DNA of 64,000 nt from Coprinus comatus (Eukaryota > Basidiomycota > Agaricomycetes > Agaricales > Agaricaceae): contig JAWPGT010000016.1 of NCBI GenBank assembly GCA_034638255.1, positions 1 to 64,000 of the forward strand, given 5' to 3'. Numbering within the stretch: position 1 is the first letter of the stretch; each line of letters begins with the position of its first letter. The notes beneath the pieces are model-generated. The model worked only from the letters and a program-made list of their open reading frames with translations, was not told where the DNA came from and ran no database searches. Both the position numbers and the translations under genes were made by a program. Positions 1-10,084 of the stretch are shown piece by piece.

Positions 1-2
1 TC

Positions 3-367
3 TGTAAGGGCGACTCACGTCGGCGACGAACGGCCCGACAACTAGCGAGGAATCCAAAGTTATATTTGATCGGAAACATATTACAGAGCAGATACAACAT
101 ACCTAGCGAGGAATCCAAAGAGAAAGAGTTGGGGATTCACTCGCACAGGCTACACGCAATATATACTACTATACAAACAGAGACGCCAGCTATTGTCCAG
201 AGGGATGTCGTAACATGGACAATGGGAACAATGGGGGACAGGTCACGTGAGGGGGCAAGTCATGAAAGTGCGAAGTCAGGAGGTGTTCCAATGGAAGTCG
301 GAACATCGGAGGGTCGGTCGGTAGTCGGTGTGTCGGTGTAAGGGTCGGTGAGGACGGTCCCCTTACA
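3..367 (-). repeat. 3' LTR (element orientation)
   Basis: 365-bp terminal repeat with TG...CA ends and an 8-bp inverted terminus (TGTAAGGG/CCCTTACA). It holds an internal 18-bp direct repeat, CTAGCGAGGAATCCAAAG, at 42-59 and 103-120. It also holds the palindromic E-box TCACGTGA at 243-250. The last 178 bases of the pol reading frame run into this LTR. Confidence 0.95.
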
Positions 368-3300
368 TCTACCCCCCCTTCTAGGGTGCAGCGTCCCGAT
401 GTACTTGTGAACTGAGTGCGAGGTCGGAAAGGAATGGAGTCGAAGGCCGTGGAACGGATAAGTCGAGGTGCAGTGGGGTTTTTGCGATAGAACTCGGTGA
501 TTTTTTCGGGGGCATGGACGTCGGCTGCGAGTTCCCAAGAGTTCTCTTCCATGCTGAAGTCTTGCCACTTGATCAGAAATCTGAGTTTACCTCGTTGCAC
601 TTTACTGTCCAATATTTCTTCTACTTCCCATTCCTCTTCATTGTCCACCAGTATTGGCATCGGTATTTTTGTCGGCTTCCGACCAGGGATTGGGTCTTCG
701 GGAGCTGGAGTGAGTTTAACCACATTGAACACCGGGTGCAGGCGCGACAACCTTCGGGGAAGCTTGAGCCGATATGCCCCAGGCCCAACCTTGCAGTTGA
801 CGGCGAAAGGACCTAACTGTGTGTGCTCAAACTTCTTTGAAGGCCGACTCGTTGCGATGTCCAATGCGTCAAGGTAAACCATGTCACCCGTCTTGAGCTC
901 GGGGGCAGGGGTCCGACGTCGATCGTAGTACTTTGCCATATCGTCCTTTGCCTTCACCAGTGCCGATTTTGCTTCTTCTAGTGCCGACTCCATCCGGGTT
1001 TTGAACTCATTGACCGTTTCGAGTCGGGAGGGGTGTTGTCGGGGTTCGAAGCCCATGCGAGGGTCGCGGCCAGTGTCTAACACAAAGGGCGATTGGTGGG
1101 TCGCAGCATGAACGTGATTGTTGTGTTGGAATTCGGCGAGCGGGAGAAGGTCATACCAATCATTCTGTCGCTGGTTAACAAAGACTCGGATATACTGGTC
1201 GAGTTCTTGGTTAACTCGTTCAGTTTGACCGTCGGCTTGCGGGTGCCAAGCTGTAGTCGCAGCGACCTTGATGCCTAAGAGTCGGTACAACTCGCGGGTG
1301 AATTCCGACACAAACTGCGGGCCTCGGTCGGAGACAACACGTTGAGGTAGGCCGTGGAGCTTCCAGATGTTGTGGAGGAAGAGTCGGGCGACACCTTCGG
1401 CAGTGCAAGTCGTGTGGGTCGGCAGGAAATGAACTCGTTTTGATACTGAATCGACGACTGTGAACACCGCGTCATAACCGTTGGACTCTGGGAGTTCGAC
1501 GACAAAGTCAATGCTGATAGTGTCCCAGCGGGCATCGGGGATGGGAAGTGGGTGAAGTTCGCCGACTGGTCGGTGTCGGTGGGGCTTTGTCCGTAAGCAC
1601 AAGTCACAAGTAGAGGCATACTGACCGATGTAACGAGACATAGAAGGCCACCAGTAGTTCCGACCCACGAGTTCGAGGGTCTTCCAGCGTCCTGCATGTC
1701 CGCTGACTTTGGAATCATGGTGTTGGGCCACGATGCGACGTCTAAGGTCAGGGATGTTAGGGACGTAGATTTTACCTCGATGAAGTAGCAACCCATTATC
1801 CTCCGACCATTCGGAACTCTTAACTGATTTTGACTTTGACAACTTCAACTCCCGCGCTGCCTTCGCCACTGCCTCCTCTTGTTCACCATCCCGATTACCA
1901 CGTCTGATCTCTCGCAACACATCCTGCTCTTCTCCGACCAAAACAACACCTTCCAGGGCTCGAACAGCGAATAGCGATGGAGGGAGGAGGGTGAGGTTGT
2001 CATTATCGTCCTTGCCAGTTCCGTGGTCGGCCCGTCGGGAGAGTGCATCGGGTTTGCCCATGGATCGGCCTGGTCGGTGATGAAGTGAGAAGTTGAACCG
2101 GGACAGGTAGAGGGACCAGCGGGCTTGTCGGCGGTTGAGTTTCTTCGCAGTCATGAAGTACTCGAGGTTCTTGTGGTCCGTCCAGATTTCTACCTTGTGT
2201 TCACTGCCCTCCAGGAAGTGCCTCCACTCTTCGAGTGATCGGATGATAGCCAACATCTCTTTGTCATGGATCTCATAATTGCGTTCGACTGGTGACAGCG
2301 ATTTTGAGTAGAATGCGATGGGGTGCCACTTGTTGTCTTCCGATGCAAGCTGCGACAAGACAGCTCCAGTTGCAAAGTCGGAGCTGTCGGCCTCTACTCG
2401 GTAAGGTGCGGTGTCGTCGGGAGAAGATAAGATCGGTGCTGATGTAATGGCTGTCTTCAGAGCATCGAAGGCTTCCTGCTGTTCAGTACCCCAGTTCCAA
2501 GGTGTACTGGACTTGGTTAGATCGAAGAGCGGCCGACCGATGTGTGAAAAATCCCGAATAAAACGTCGGTAGAAATTGGCAAACCCAAGGAAAGACTGAA
2601 CTTCCATCTTGTTTTTCGGAATCGGCCAGTCACGAACTCCTGCAACCTTCACTGGATCCATCTCTACACAGTTCTCCGAAATGATCAGCCCCAAGTATTC
2701 TATCTTCTGCTTCTCAAACTCGCATTTTTCGGGTCGGAGGTACAGCTTGTGTTCCTTGAGTACCTCCATCACACGTCGGATCGCCTTCCGATGTTCCTCC
2801 AGGGTTTTCGAAAAGATCAGGATGTCGTCGAGGTAGACGATAACAATTCCTTCCATGATAAGGTCATGGAAGATGTCGTTCATCACTGTCTGGAAGGTCG
2901 CTGGGCTGTTAGTCATGCCGAAAAACATCACCAGAGGTTCGAAGAGCCCCCGATTCGTTCGGAAAGCGGCCTTCCACTCGTCGCCAGGCTTGATACGGAT
3001 GTTGTTGAAGCCCCATCGGATGTCAAGTTTGGTGAAGTATTTTGCGCCCCGCAGTTTCGAAACGATTTCGGAGATGAGTGGGATGGGGTACTTGTTCTTC
3101 ACTGTGATGGCGTTGAGGTTCCGATAGTCTTGTACCAACCGAAGCGAACCGTCCTTCTTTTTAATGAAAAAAACGGGGGCTGCCATCGGCGACTTTGAGG
3201 GGCGAATCCTTCCCGAAGCAAGGTTCTCTTGGAGGAACTCGTCAAGTGCGGCTTGTTCTTTCGGTGAAATCGGGTAGACCTTGGTGGTTTTGGCAGTTTC

Positions 3301-4266
3301 ACCAGGGACGAGTTCAACAGCGTGATCCCAAGGCCGATTTTCGGGGAGCTCTTGGAAAGCAGCCTCAGAGAAAACAGTTTCGAAGTCGTGTAGGTAGTTG
3401 GGAATATGAGCCTTGAAGCCGAGGTTGGCAGTTGCGGTATTCTTCCGATGCGCTTCGGCAAGTTGTTGCGATAGAGTACCAGTTGCTGAAATCTGTTCCG
3501 AAACCGAAAGAACCAATGAGCGAGGGATGGCAGCAAAAATCCGATCTCCTTCCTCCAATTCTGACCAACTAACTCCTTCTTCCGACTCTTCATCCTCTTC
3601 TTCATTCACCTCTTCCACAAGCACTGGAAAGGGTCCTGAAGTGCAGACCCTTAGCACTTTCTCCTGGAACTTCTTCTCTTCCTTGTATTCCTGTCGGCAA
3701 CCTTCGCAAGTCCTCGGACACCTCGACATTTTGACTTCCTTTGTTACCCAATCGACTTCGGGGTTGTGTGCGCGGAGCCAAGTATAGCCAAGTATAACGG
3801 ACTCCTTTCCGAGGCCGGTGACAGCGAAGACTGCACGTTCGGAATGATTCTTGTATCGGAGAACCATATCGACCACTTCGGCGATTTCTCCAGCTTCATT
3901 CGGGGTGCCGTCAACATTGAAGACAGGGATTGGGTGTGATAGACAGCGGGTGGTGAGCTTATGTTGACGAGCGAAGTCCCGATCGATGAAGATACCAGTG
4001 GCACCAGAGTCTACGAGTGCTTCTGATGAAAATCTGACTCCAGTGTCGGTGGTTTCAAGGTCGATCGGCAGTTTCAGGGCGTTGGCGGGGGCGGTGGATG
4101 AAATGACATACCGGGTCGGGAGGTAACGACGTTCCCAGTGAGGTCGGCGGGGTTTGGACACGGCTATAGGTTTGGGTGTAGGTGGGGAAATAGTAGTTTC
4201 GTTTATTTCTTCTACGGGTAGTACAGCAAACCTATTAACACTAGACAATCGGGGCGTGGCCTCCAC
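190..4266 (-). CDS. pol: Pol polyprotein of Ty3/gypsy element
   Basis: An open frame of 1358 codons encodes an aspartic protease (DSGAT, about residues 86-90), a reverse transcriptase (KLDIRWGF near 413-420, YLDD at 478-481), RNase H, an integrase with an HHCC zinc region and DDE core (ISIDFV, SDRGPQF, QTERVNQE), and a C-terminal chromodomain (EWEVEEIL, LIKWQDFSMEENSWE). These are needed for reverse transcription and integration, and the chromodomain typically steers integration to chromatin marks. The first codon of the open stretch shown is GTG, not ATG. The frame stays open upstream to about 4366, overlapping gag in the -1 frame, so Pol is probably made by -1 frameshifting or by reinitiation. 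No textbook slippery heptamer is visible. The stop lies inside the 3' LTR. Confidence 0.95.
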   Translation of the reverse strand: MEATPRLSSVNRFAVLPVEEINETTISPPTPKPIAVSKPRRPHWERRYLPTRYVISSTAPANALKLPIDLETTDTGVRFSSEALVDSGATGIFIDRDFARQHKLTTRCLSHPIPVFNVDGTPNEAGEIAEVVDMVLRYKNHSERAVFAVTGLGKESVILGYTWLRAHNPEVDWVTKEVKMSRCPRTCEGCRQEYKEEKKFQEKVLRVCTSGPFPVLVEEVNEEEDEESEEGVSWSELEEGDRIFAAIPRSLVLSVSEQISATGTLSQQLAEAHRKNTATANLGFKAHIPNYLHDFETVFSEAAFQELPENRPWDHAVELVPGETAKTTKVYPISPKEQAALDEFLQENLASGRIRPSKSPMAAPVFFIKKKDGSLRLVQDYRNLNAITVKNKYPIPLISEIVSKLRGAKYFTKLDIRWGFNNIRIKPGDEWKAAFRTNRGLFEPLVMFFGMTNSPATFQTVMNDIFHDLIMEGIVIVYLDDILIFSKTLEEHRKAIRRVMEVLKEHKLYLRPEKCEFEKQKIEYLGLIISENCVEMDPVKVAGVRDWPIPKNKMEVQSFLGFANFYRRFIRDFSHIGRPLFDLTKSSTPWNWGTEQQEAFDALKTAITSAPILSSPDDTAPYRVEADSSDFATGAVLSQLASEDNKWHPIAFYSKSLSPVERNYEIHDKEMLAIIRSLEEWRHFLEGSEHKVEIWTDHKNLEYFMTAKKLNRRQARWSLYLSRFNFSLHHRPGRSMGKPDALSRRADHGTGKDDNDNLTLLPPSLFAVRALEGVVLVGEEQDVLREIRRGNRDGEQEEAVAKAARELKLSKSKSVKSSEWSEDNGLLLHRGKIYVPNIPDLRRRIVAQHHDSKVSGHAGRWKTLELVGRNYWWPSMSRYIGQYASTCDLCLRTKPHRHRPVGELHPLPIPDARWDTISIDFVVELPESNGYDAVFTVVDSVSKRVHFLPTHTTCTAEGVARLFLHNIWKLHGLPQRVVSDRGPQFVSEFTRELYRLLGIKVAATTAWHPQADGQTERVNQELDQYIRVFVNQRQNDWYDLLPLAEFQHNNHVHAATHQSPFVLDTGRDPRMGFEPRQHPSRLETVNEFKTRMESALEEAKSALVKAKDDMAKYYDRRRTPAPELKTGDMVYLDALDIATSRPSKKFEHTQLGPFAVNCKVGPGAYRLKLPRRLSRLHPVFNVVKLTPAPEDPIPGRKPTKIPMPILVDNEEEWEVEEILDSKVQRGKLRFLIKWQDFSMEENSWELAADVHAPEKITEFYRKNPTAPRLIRSTAFDSIPFRPRTQFTSTSGRCTLEGGVDVRGPSSPTLTPTHRLPTDPPMFRLPLEHLLTSHFHDLPPHVTCPPLFPLSMLRHPSGQ
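368..380 (-). other. polypurine tract
   Basis: On the element strand this reads AAGGGGGGGTAGA directly before the 3' LTR, which is the expected place and composition for the plus-strand primer of an LTR element. Confidence 0.8.
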
Positions 4267-4274
4267 CGATTGAG

Positions 4275-5444
4275 TTACCGAAAATCCTGCATATCTGTTT
4301 CCACCGACCCTTCCGACTGTCTTCCGACGTTGGCAACATCTTTCTCTGCCAACAGGTTCATCAGCAACTCATCCTTCTCTTCCAACGTCATAAGCCGGAC
4401 ATCAAAGTGTCGGGGGCACTCTGCCTTGATGTGTCCAGGCTGCTTACATCGATAGCAGGTGGAAGGGGTCAGGTTACGAAGTTTGGACGTGTCAATGTCC
4501 ATCGGAGTCGGGTTCCCAGGCGTCGGCATTACATGGGCGAATGTCGGTAGGGGAATCAGGGGAGCTGGATGGGGTGGGGGTTTTGGGAAGGAGTGAAAAA
4601 CGGGTCTGGGAGCTGGCGGTGGTACCGGGCGATGATTTGCCTTGAATGCAACATTGGCAAGTCGGGAAGCTTCGAAGCGGGTGGCTGCACGATACCAGCC
4701 GTCGGGATCGGAGTCGGAGGGTCGGCCCAGTGTCATAGTGGCAATGGAGTCGGCCAAGTTGGTGCGAAGACCTCGACGAAACTTGATGACAGTGACCTTC
4801 CGGTCGGTGTACCCGGATGCTGAAATGAGTGCTTTGAAGGTGTCCAGGTAATCCTCCAATGTCCGATCCTTCTGGAAGTAAGTATCTCCTTCCAATGTGA
4901 TAACCGCTTCCGACTCAGCGTCAATTGGCAAGAAGCGAGCCTTGAACTGGGTTTTGAAGTCCTCCCAATCCTCAAAAGGCAAGTTTCCGACTTGTGATTC
5001 CAGCCGAAATATCTCTTCCGTCCATGTAGCAGCCCGACCGCTCCTCATGTAGGACATGGCCCAGAGCATCTTTTCCTCGTCCGACTGGAATTCACCCGAA
5101 AGTCGGATGTACAGGTTGCAGGCATTGAGGAAGGCCTGGCCTGTCTTGCGGTCACCATCGTAATCGGGTGGCGTAGCGACTCGTCCTCGGAATGTCCGTG
5201 GATGTTCGGGGGGAGATGGAGGAGCTGGTGTCGTGGGGGCAGCAGGTGAAGGGGTGGTCTGAGAGGCCGAAACGAGTGTGGAGAGTTGGGTGGTGATGGT
5301 GGCAAGTACATTGGCAGTGGTGGCGGAAGTGGATTCGGTAGCTTCTACTCGCTGCCGTAGAGCATCAAGCGATGCCCGAAGCTCGTGGAATGTGCCTTCA
5401 ACGATTTCATTCCAAGTCGGCTGGGGCGGTGCTGGATCGGTCAT
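4275..5444 (-). CDS. gag: Gag protein of Ty3/gypsy element
   Basis: 389 residues: an N-terminal helical segment (about residues 15-60), a Ser/Thr/Pro-rich linker, a capsid-like region typical of retrotransposon Gag (FEDWEDFKTQFKARFLP), and a single CCHC zinc knuckle CYRCKQPGHIKAEC at about 330-343. Gag forms the virus-like particle in which reverse transcription occurs. The ATG at 5444 lies about 110 bp inside the 5' LTR. The stop is 8 bases before the first codon of the pol segment, and pol is in the -1 frame. Confidence 0.93.
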   Translation of the reverse strand: MTDPAPPQPTWNEIVEGTFHELRASLDALRQRVEATESTSATTANVLATITTQLSTLVSASQTTPSPAAPTTPAPPSPPEHPRTFRGRVATPPDYDGDRKTGQAFLNACNLYIRLSGEFQSDEEKMLWAMSYMRSGRAATWTEEIFRLESQVGNLPFEDWEDFKTQFKARFLPIDAESEAVITLEGDTYFQKDRTLEDYLDTFKALISASGYTDRKVTVIKFRRGLRTNLADSIATMTLGRPSDSDPDGWYRAATRFEASRLANVAFKANHRPVPPPAPRPVFHSFPKPPPHPAPLIPLPTFAHVMPTPGNPTPMDIDTSKLRNLTPSTCYRCKQPGHIKAECPRHFDVRLMTLEEKDELLMNLLAEKDVANVGRQSEGSVETDMQDFR

Positions 5445-5551
5445 GGTTTAGCGAGTGAGGGATAGAGGGGTGCGTCGGTGGGAAGTCTTCTGTTGTGGCA
5501 AACAGGGCTCTTCTGTCCAGCGATGCTGGCCTCTTGAAGAACTCTTTCTTC

Positions 5552-5916
5552 TGTAAGGGCGACTCACGTCGGCGACGAACGGCCCGACAACTAGCGAGGA
5601 ATCCAAAGTTATATTTGATCGGAAACATATTACAGAGCAGATACAACATACCTAGCGAGGAATCCAAAGAGAAAGAGTTGGGGATTCACTCGCACAGGCT
5701 ACACGCAATATATACTACTATACAAACAGAGACGCCAGCTATTGTCCAGAGGGATGTCGTAACATGGACAATGGGAACAATGGGGGACAGGTCACGTGAG
5801 GGGGCAAGTCATGAAAGTGCGAAGTCAGGAGGTGTTCCGATGGAAGTCGGAACATCGGAGGGTCGGTCGGTAGTCGGTGTGTCGGTGTAAGGGTCGGTGA
5901 GGACGGTCCCCTTATA
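5552..5916 (-). repeat. 5' LTR (element orientation)
   Basis: Near-identical copy of 3-367, with one internal difference (310 A versus 5859 G) and one at the outer end (366 C versus 5915 T). It should carry the element promoter and shares the internal 18-bp direct repeat and the TCACGTGA box. Confidence 0.95.
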
Positions 5917-7059
5917 CGTTCCAATGAGTATAAAATAATAATTAATTCATATCTCCCACGCATTTTTAGCTTACATAATGGGACTTTGGAAACCAATAGG
6001 CAATGGATTAGGCTATCTACAATTAAATTTACAAGTGAGTAGACTATGTAGTTCCTGAGATATAAAGCAATCTTGGCAGTACTTCAAAACATTGGAACGG
6101 TTTTGTCCCTTACTGTATATTCGCGAACCCCTTGAAAAAATTCAAGCTTTTCTTCAAGATGCCAATGAACGTATGGAACAGATCATTCAGGACACTGAAG
6201 AGGGTGTAAAAATCTTTGTCTATTTTTCGTCACTATACATCCACGAAGTTTTGATATGCTACTGGTACTACCAGCATCAATCATTTTCCAGTATAAAGAC
6301 AAATGATTACAGTGAAGCATCTGACTTCGTCAGATGCGCTTTCTTGTAGAAGAGTCACGTGTCTCAAACAGCTCAGTCGCGTCTCACTTTAATTTTAATT
6401 CATCTACTACCATACGTCCTCGTTCTCACATCTGTGAATTTAATTTTCTCGCTAACTAATTCCTAAAACCCACCACCTCCCCTTACAACCACCAGATACG
6501 TTGACGGGTGAGCCTTCATGCTCATCCAATCGACGTGCCGCCTGGATACCAACAGCCTTATATTTTTCCTCCCTTTTTCTCCTACTCAAATTTGCTCGGA
6601 AAAATGTAATGGCCTCGGTTCCCCTCACCCACATTGTAGGTGGTTGTTCATTCGTTACTACACACACAGAGACAATATTATTATACCCTTTTGATCGATT
6701 ATCTGACTCGCCGAACAAGAGTGCAATTCCTATTTTCTCACAATCTCAAATGCCCTATTTTCGTGGGCATCTTCAAGAGCATCTCGATTTACGAAGGTTT
6801 AGTCCCGTTACGATTTAGTCATGGGTGGAGGGGAGAGGACAACATTATTCAAGGAGAGAATGTCCGTTTACGTGGGGGGTATTATTGGTTTGATGAAGAG
6901 AGTGGTCGTTCTATCACTTTGGAAAATTCCACAACCTTCCTCGTGTTAGATTTGATCCCGTACGCAAGTGATTGAACTAAGTATATTTTCGACTTGCATT
7001 CTGTATTCCTGTAACTCCTGCTTACGTGGAGAGCACTGGAGATGCTATGTCAAGGAAAA
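5917..7059. other. no confident gene
   Basis: Short plus-strand open stretches occur (6092-6349, 6501-6818, 6640-6975), one with a helical segment LEKIQAFLQDANERM. None could be joined by convincing introns or recognised. This may be decayed gene sequence next to the F-box relics. Confidence 0.4.
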
Positions 7060-7300
7060 TTACACAGCTGCATACGTGATTAAAACTCCCATTTCAATAC
7101 ATGGTCAGGCTTCGGCTCCCAAGCCAAACTCCCTTCCGCAACTGTTAAATCCACCCCTCCATATTTATGCTAGTCATCAATGGGCAGGGAAGAGTCTAGT
7201 ACCAAGCTCTGCTAACGGCGAACGTCAGTGATCTGTTCTTGACGGATCACAATGAAACAGAGTTTCTTGACTTGACGGGATGTTAAATCTACTTTATTAT
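7060..7300 (+). pseudogene. relic of F-box gene B 3' end
   Basis: The plus strand can encode SLPQLLNPPLHIYASHQ, matching SLPKLLNPPLNIHSGD at the C-terminus of the intact F-box gene at 13217-14844. Nucleotide similarity continues past the stop into the 3' flank (a cttgacttgacg...aaatctact stretch in both). Only the tail is present, so this is a truncated, inverted duplicate. Confidence 0.65.
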
Positions 7301-7329
7301 TTTAAACAAAATTTATCAATATCTAGACC

Positions 7330-7757
7330 TCTCTCGCATTTTTGCAAGTCTAATACTGAAATTGGTCTTCGGAAATCCCATTAAAGTTTCCCCAATTACA
7401 GTCTCAATATGAAGTTCATCGATGTGACTTTCCTTGCAGGCTATTGGTCCACACACCAGGTCTTTCAAAGAAGGCATTCGGAGGCATGTTCTCACCCATC
7501 CCTCCTATTTGACAAAGCAAAGTTTCAACGATGAGAATGGCTCTGAGTGTAGGATATAACTCACCAGTACTTCACCATTTCTACATCTCATGTCATTTGA
7601 TGTGATATGGACCCAGAATTGGAGATCTTCTAAATACTGGCATAACACTACATTATCTAGCTGATCCTGGGCCAACGGTCGAGACCAAATTGTGGGTTTA
7701 TCTGCACCAATTTTGAGATATCTCAGACTGCGTGAGTGACATGGGATTAATGATGAT
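7330..7757 (-). pseudogene. relic of F-box/LRR gene A, 3' half
   Basis: Clear nucleotide similarity to 11030-11505 of the intact gene: shared blocks include attacagtctc..tatgaagttcat near 7398, ttcggaggcatgttctca near 7478 and cgagaccaaat near 7680. It has accumulated indels and stops. Similarity breaks at about 7757 and resumes at about 10085, so this is probably the distal half of one paralogue split by the insertion between. Confidence 0.7.
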
Positions 7758-7824
7758 AGAATAGATTATGAGAATAATAAACTTGAGTTAAATACACAGA
7801 GTATTCTAGATGTGTACGACAGGA

Positions 7825-7916
7825 CTGAAGTCCGAAAGTAAAAGAAAGATAAAGTGAATATACGAACATGAGACATAATTAAAGGCATACCTGAAGTCCG
7901 AAAGTAAAAGAAAGAT
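7825..7916. repeat. 26-bp direct repeat pair
   Basis: An identical 26-base sequence starting CTGAAGTCCGAAAGTAAAAG occurs at 7825-7850 and 7891-7916, 66 bp apart. It lies just outside the left inverted repeat of the putative insertion, so it may be a footprint of an earlier insertion or slippage. Confidence 0.8.
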
Positions 7917-7928
7917 GGACTTCAGGAG

Positions 7929-9926
7929 CATCAGGAAATCGCGCATTTGCTTGGGTCTACCTTAGGGTTGCTTAGACTACTTGTTGTACTTGTACATCCT
8001 TGGTGAAAAATGTCCCAAGGTACTCTGAGGAGCTTTTTAGTTCCAAGTTAGGTCAAGGATAGAACCAAGTAAATCCTCAAGCTTTACTTGCTCACGAAAA
8101 ATGTTAAACTTTAGTTTACATTATTAACACTATTTGTTTTTGTTCTGATCAATGATTATTGATCATCACATATGTTTTGAAACTTTTGATGTTATCAAAT
8201 TTGGACTTTGCAAAAAAAGCGGATGAGTGTGACATCCTACTCTCCTTGTCACACATCACTCACTCCACGTCACATCCCAATGGCAACAATCTCACGAGAT
8301 CATAATACCTCTGCCACATCATTACATCCCTATTCACTCAATTCCTAACAAAATCTCACGTTTTTAGGCTCTCTAGAATCGTCTCACCGTTTTGCTTCGA
8401 ATGACGGCGGTTACGCGTCGCGTGGTTTAGTACTTGTACTATAACAGCCACTTTATTGAACAAGGTAAGCATACAATGTTTTTGGTCTGTTGTACTCATT
8501 TCATCACGCTTTGGCACGCGTCTTGGCTCTTTGGAACCGGCTCTTTTTTCCGCTTCGAACAAGCCTAGCCACACGTGCTATGGTTTAATTCTCATGGTAT
8601 GGCATGAATAATATTGGTATGTCATCACTCTGTAGTATCCTGAGGCTGTCTCACTCATTTCTTCACATAGAGACATTTACCTAGGCTCGTTTAGACCATT
8701 TGTAACTCCTCCATGACTGACCGAAGTTGATTGCGCTGTGGGGAAGGATTGGAGGTGTAGTGAGCAATACTCTGGTACTAGGTCCCAGGTGAGTCACTCT
8801 AACTAAATATGTAATATTTCGCTTGATACATGTTTAATTCTTATGATTTTAGGCTCATTACAACCGTCTTGACGACACCGTCCGAACAGTGCCATCCGCA
8901 CTCCGCACCACCCAAAACTCCGGTGCCGACACACTCCTCTCTGGTGAGTTACCATATATGTTCCTCCCCAACTAAATATTTAATATGTCACTCAATATCT
9001 ATGCACTCCTTTTGTATCTAGGCTCATTAAAATCACCTAAATGACGCCGTTCGAACGATACCATTTACACTGCACACTGTCCAAAACCCCTGTGCCGACA
9101 TGCACATCTCTGGTAAGTTACCACATATGTTCCTCCCCAACGAAATAACTGATATATCATTCAATATCTGTGCACTCCTCCTGTACTTAGGTTCGTTAAA
9201 ACCGTCTAAACGGCGTTGTTACAACGATACTATCCGCACCATGTACCCCTCAAAACTCATGTACCGACATGCAGATCTTTGGTAAGTTACTATATATATA
9301 TTACTCTCCAACTAAATAACTAATAACTCGCCCATTTCTTATTCAATCCTTTTGTGTTTAGGCTCGTTATAACCACATTAACCGCCCCTTTCCAATGCTG
9401 GTACTCGCACGCCGTACAGTCGAGTATCATGCTTCGTGTGATGTGATCTTTGTAACACATCATCCAAGGTTCGCTTTTTCTCTCCATTTTATGTTAATAA
9501 TTACTTATTTCACTATTACAGTCTCTATGCTGATACAAAGGTATAAGAATGTATTAATACTGTAGACTAAGTTAGTATATCACATGTATTATTACAACTT
9601 CAATGATATTTTTTTTATTGTCCTTATTCCCTTACTTGGTGTGACCTTGAGAGTACTTGAATTATCCCGAAAATGCAAATAAAATCCTGTAAAATATAAT
9701 TACAAGGTAGAAAAGTAACTTTTATGTGCTGTCCAAGTACGTTCAAAGCTATTCAAGTACACCCAAGTTAGAGGGACCTACTTGGAGCTCCTTGGGACAA
9801 ATTTTCCAAGGAACTCCAAGGATAATTTTACTCTTCTTTGAATTCTATTGGGGTGTACTTGGAGCTCCTTGGATGCCTTTCTAAGTAACTTCAAGTACCT
9901 CCAAGGACATGCGCGAAATCCTGATG
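7929..9926. mobile_element. putative non-autonomous TIR element
   Basis: Position 7929 begins a 26-bp sequence (CATCAGGAAATCGCGCATTT...) whose imperfect inverse lies at 9901-9926, with 22 of 26 bases matching. Weaker inverted similarity continues inward for roughly 150-200 bp, rich in CCAAG/CTTGG words. The interior has no transposase frame. The segment separates two parts of one F-box paralogue, which suggests insertion. No convincing target duplication was seen, so the class is unknown. It could instead be the product of recombination between older repeats. Confidence 0.45.
8683..9475 (+). repeat. five ~169-bp tandem units with splice-like signals
   Basis: Units begin at 8683, 8851, 9020, 9189 and 9360 (periods 168, 169, 169, 171). 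Each starts AGGCTC(A/G)TT or a close variant. The middle three have a 91-bp segment ending CTCTG or CTTTG followed by GTGAGTT or GTAAGTT, then about 78 bp ending in TAG before the next unit. The repeat therefore looks like an alternating exon/intron array. The 91-bp segment of the second unit is open, but later ones carry stops. No protein family was recognised. Confidence 0.75.
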
Positions 9927-10084
9927 GACAGAGAAAAGAAGGTTTAAATACCCTATAATATATGCACCTGTTTACTCCCTAAGATCATAGCCTATAACAT
10001 GTTCCTGTCTCCGCAATTCTGGACCGCCATCTAGTCCACCGTTCACACATCGATCTGCCTAAACCTTCAACAGGGATGACCGAA

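Larger units (their letters stand above)
3..5916 (-). mobile_element. Ty3/gypsy LTR retrotransposon (chromovirus)
   Basis: A complete element on the minus strand: two 365-bp LTRs (3-367 and 5552-5916) flank gag (5444-4275) and pol (stop at 190). The domain order protease, reverse transcriptase, RNase H, integrase, chromodomain places it among fungal chromoviruses. Each LTR starts TGTAAGGG; the left one ends CCCCTTACA and the right one CCCCTTATA. The LTRs differ at only two positions (310 A versus G; 366 C versus T), and no stop interrupts gag or pol, so the insertion is recent and could still be active. A polypurine tract abuts the 3' LTR. The target duplication would be CGTTC (5917-5921); only its last two bases (1-2) are visible on the left, and the same two bases also precede the other LTR, so this is weak support. 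I could not match a tRNA to a primer-binding site. Confidence 0.95.

Noticed and set aside
1..2. Evidence for a 5-bp target duplication CGTTC at the left LTR
   Set aside because: Only two bases (TC) are visible and the same two precede the other LTR inside the element, so it is not decisive.
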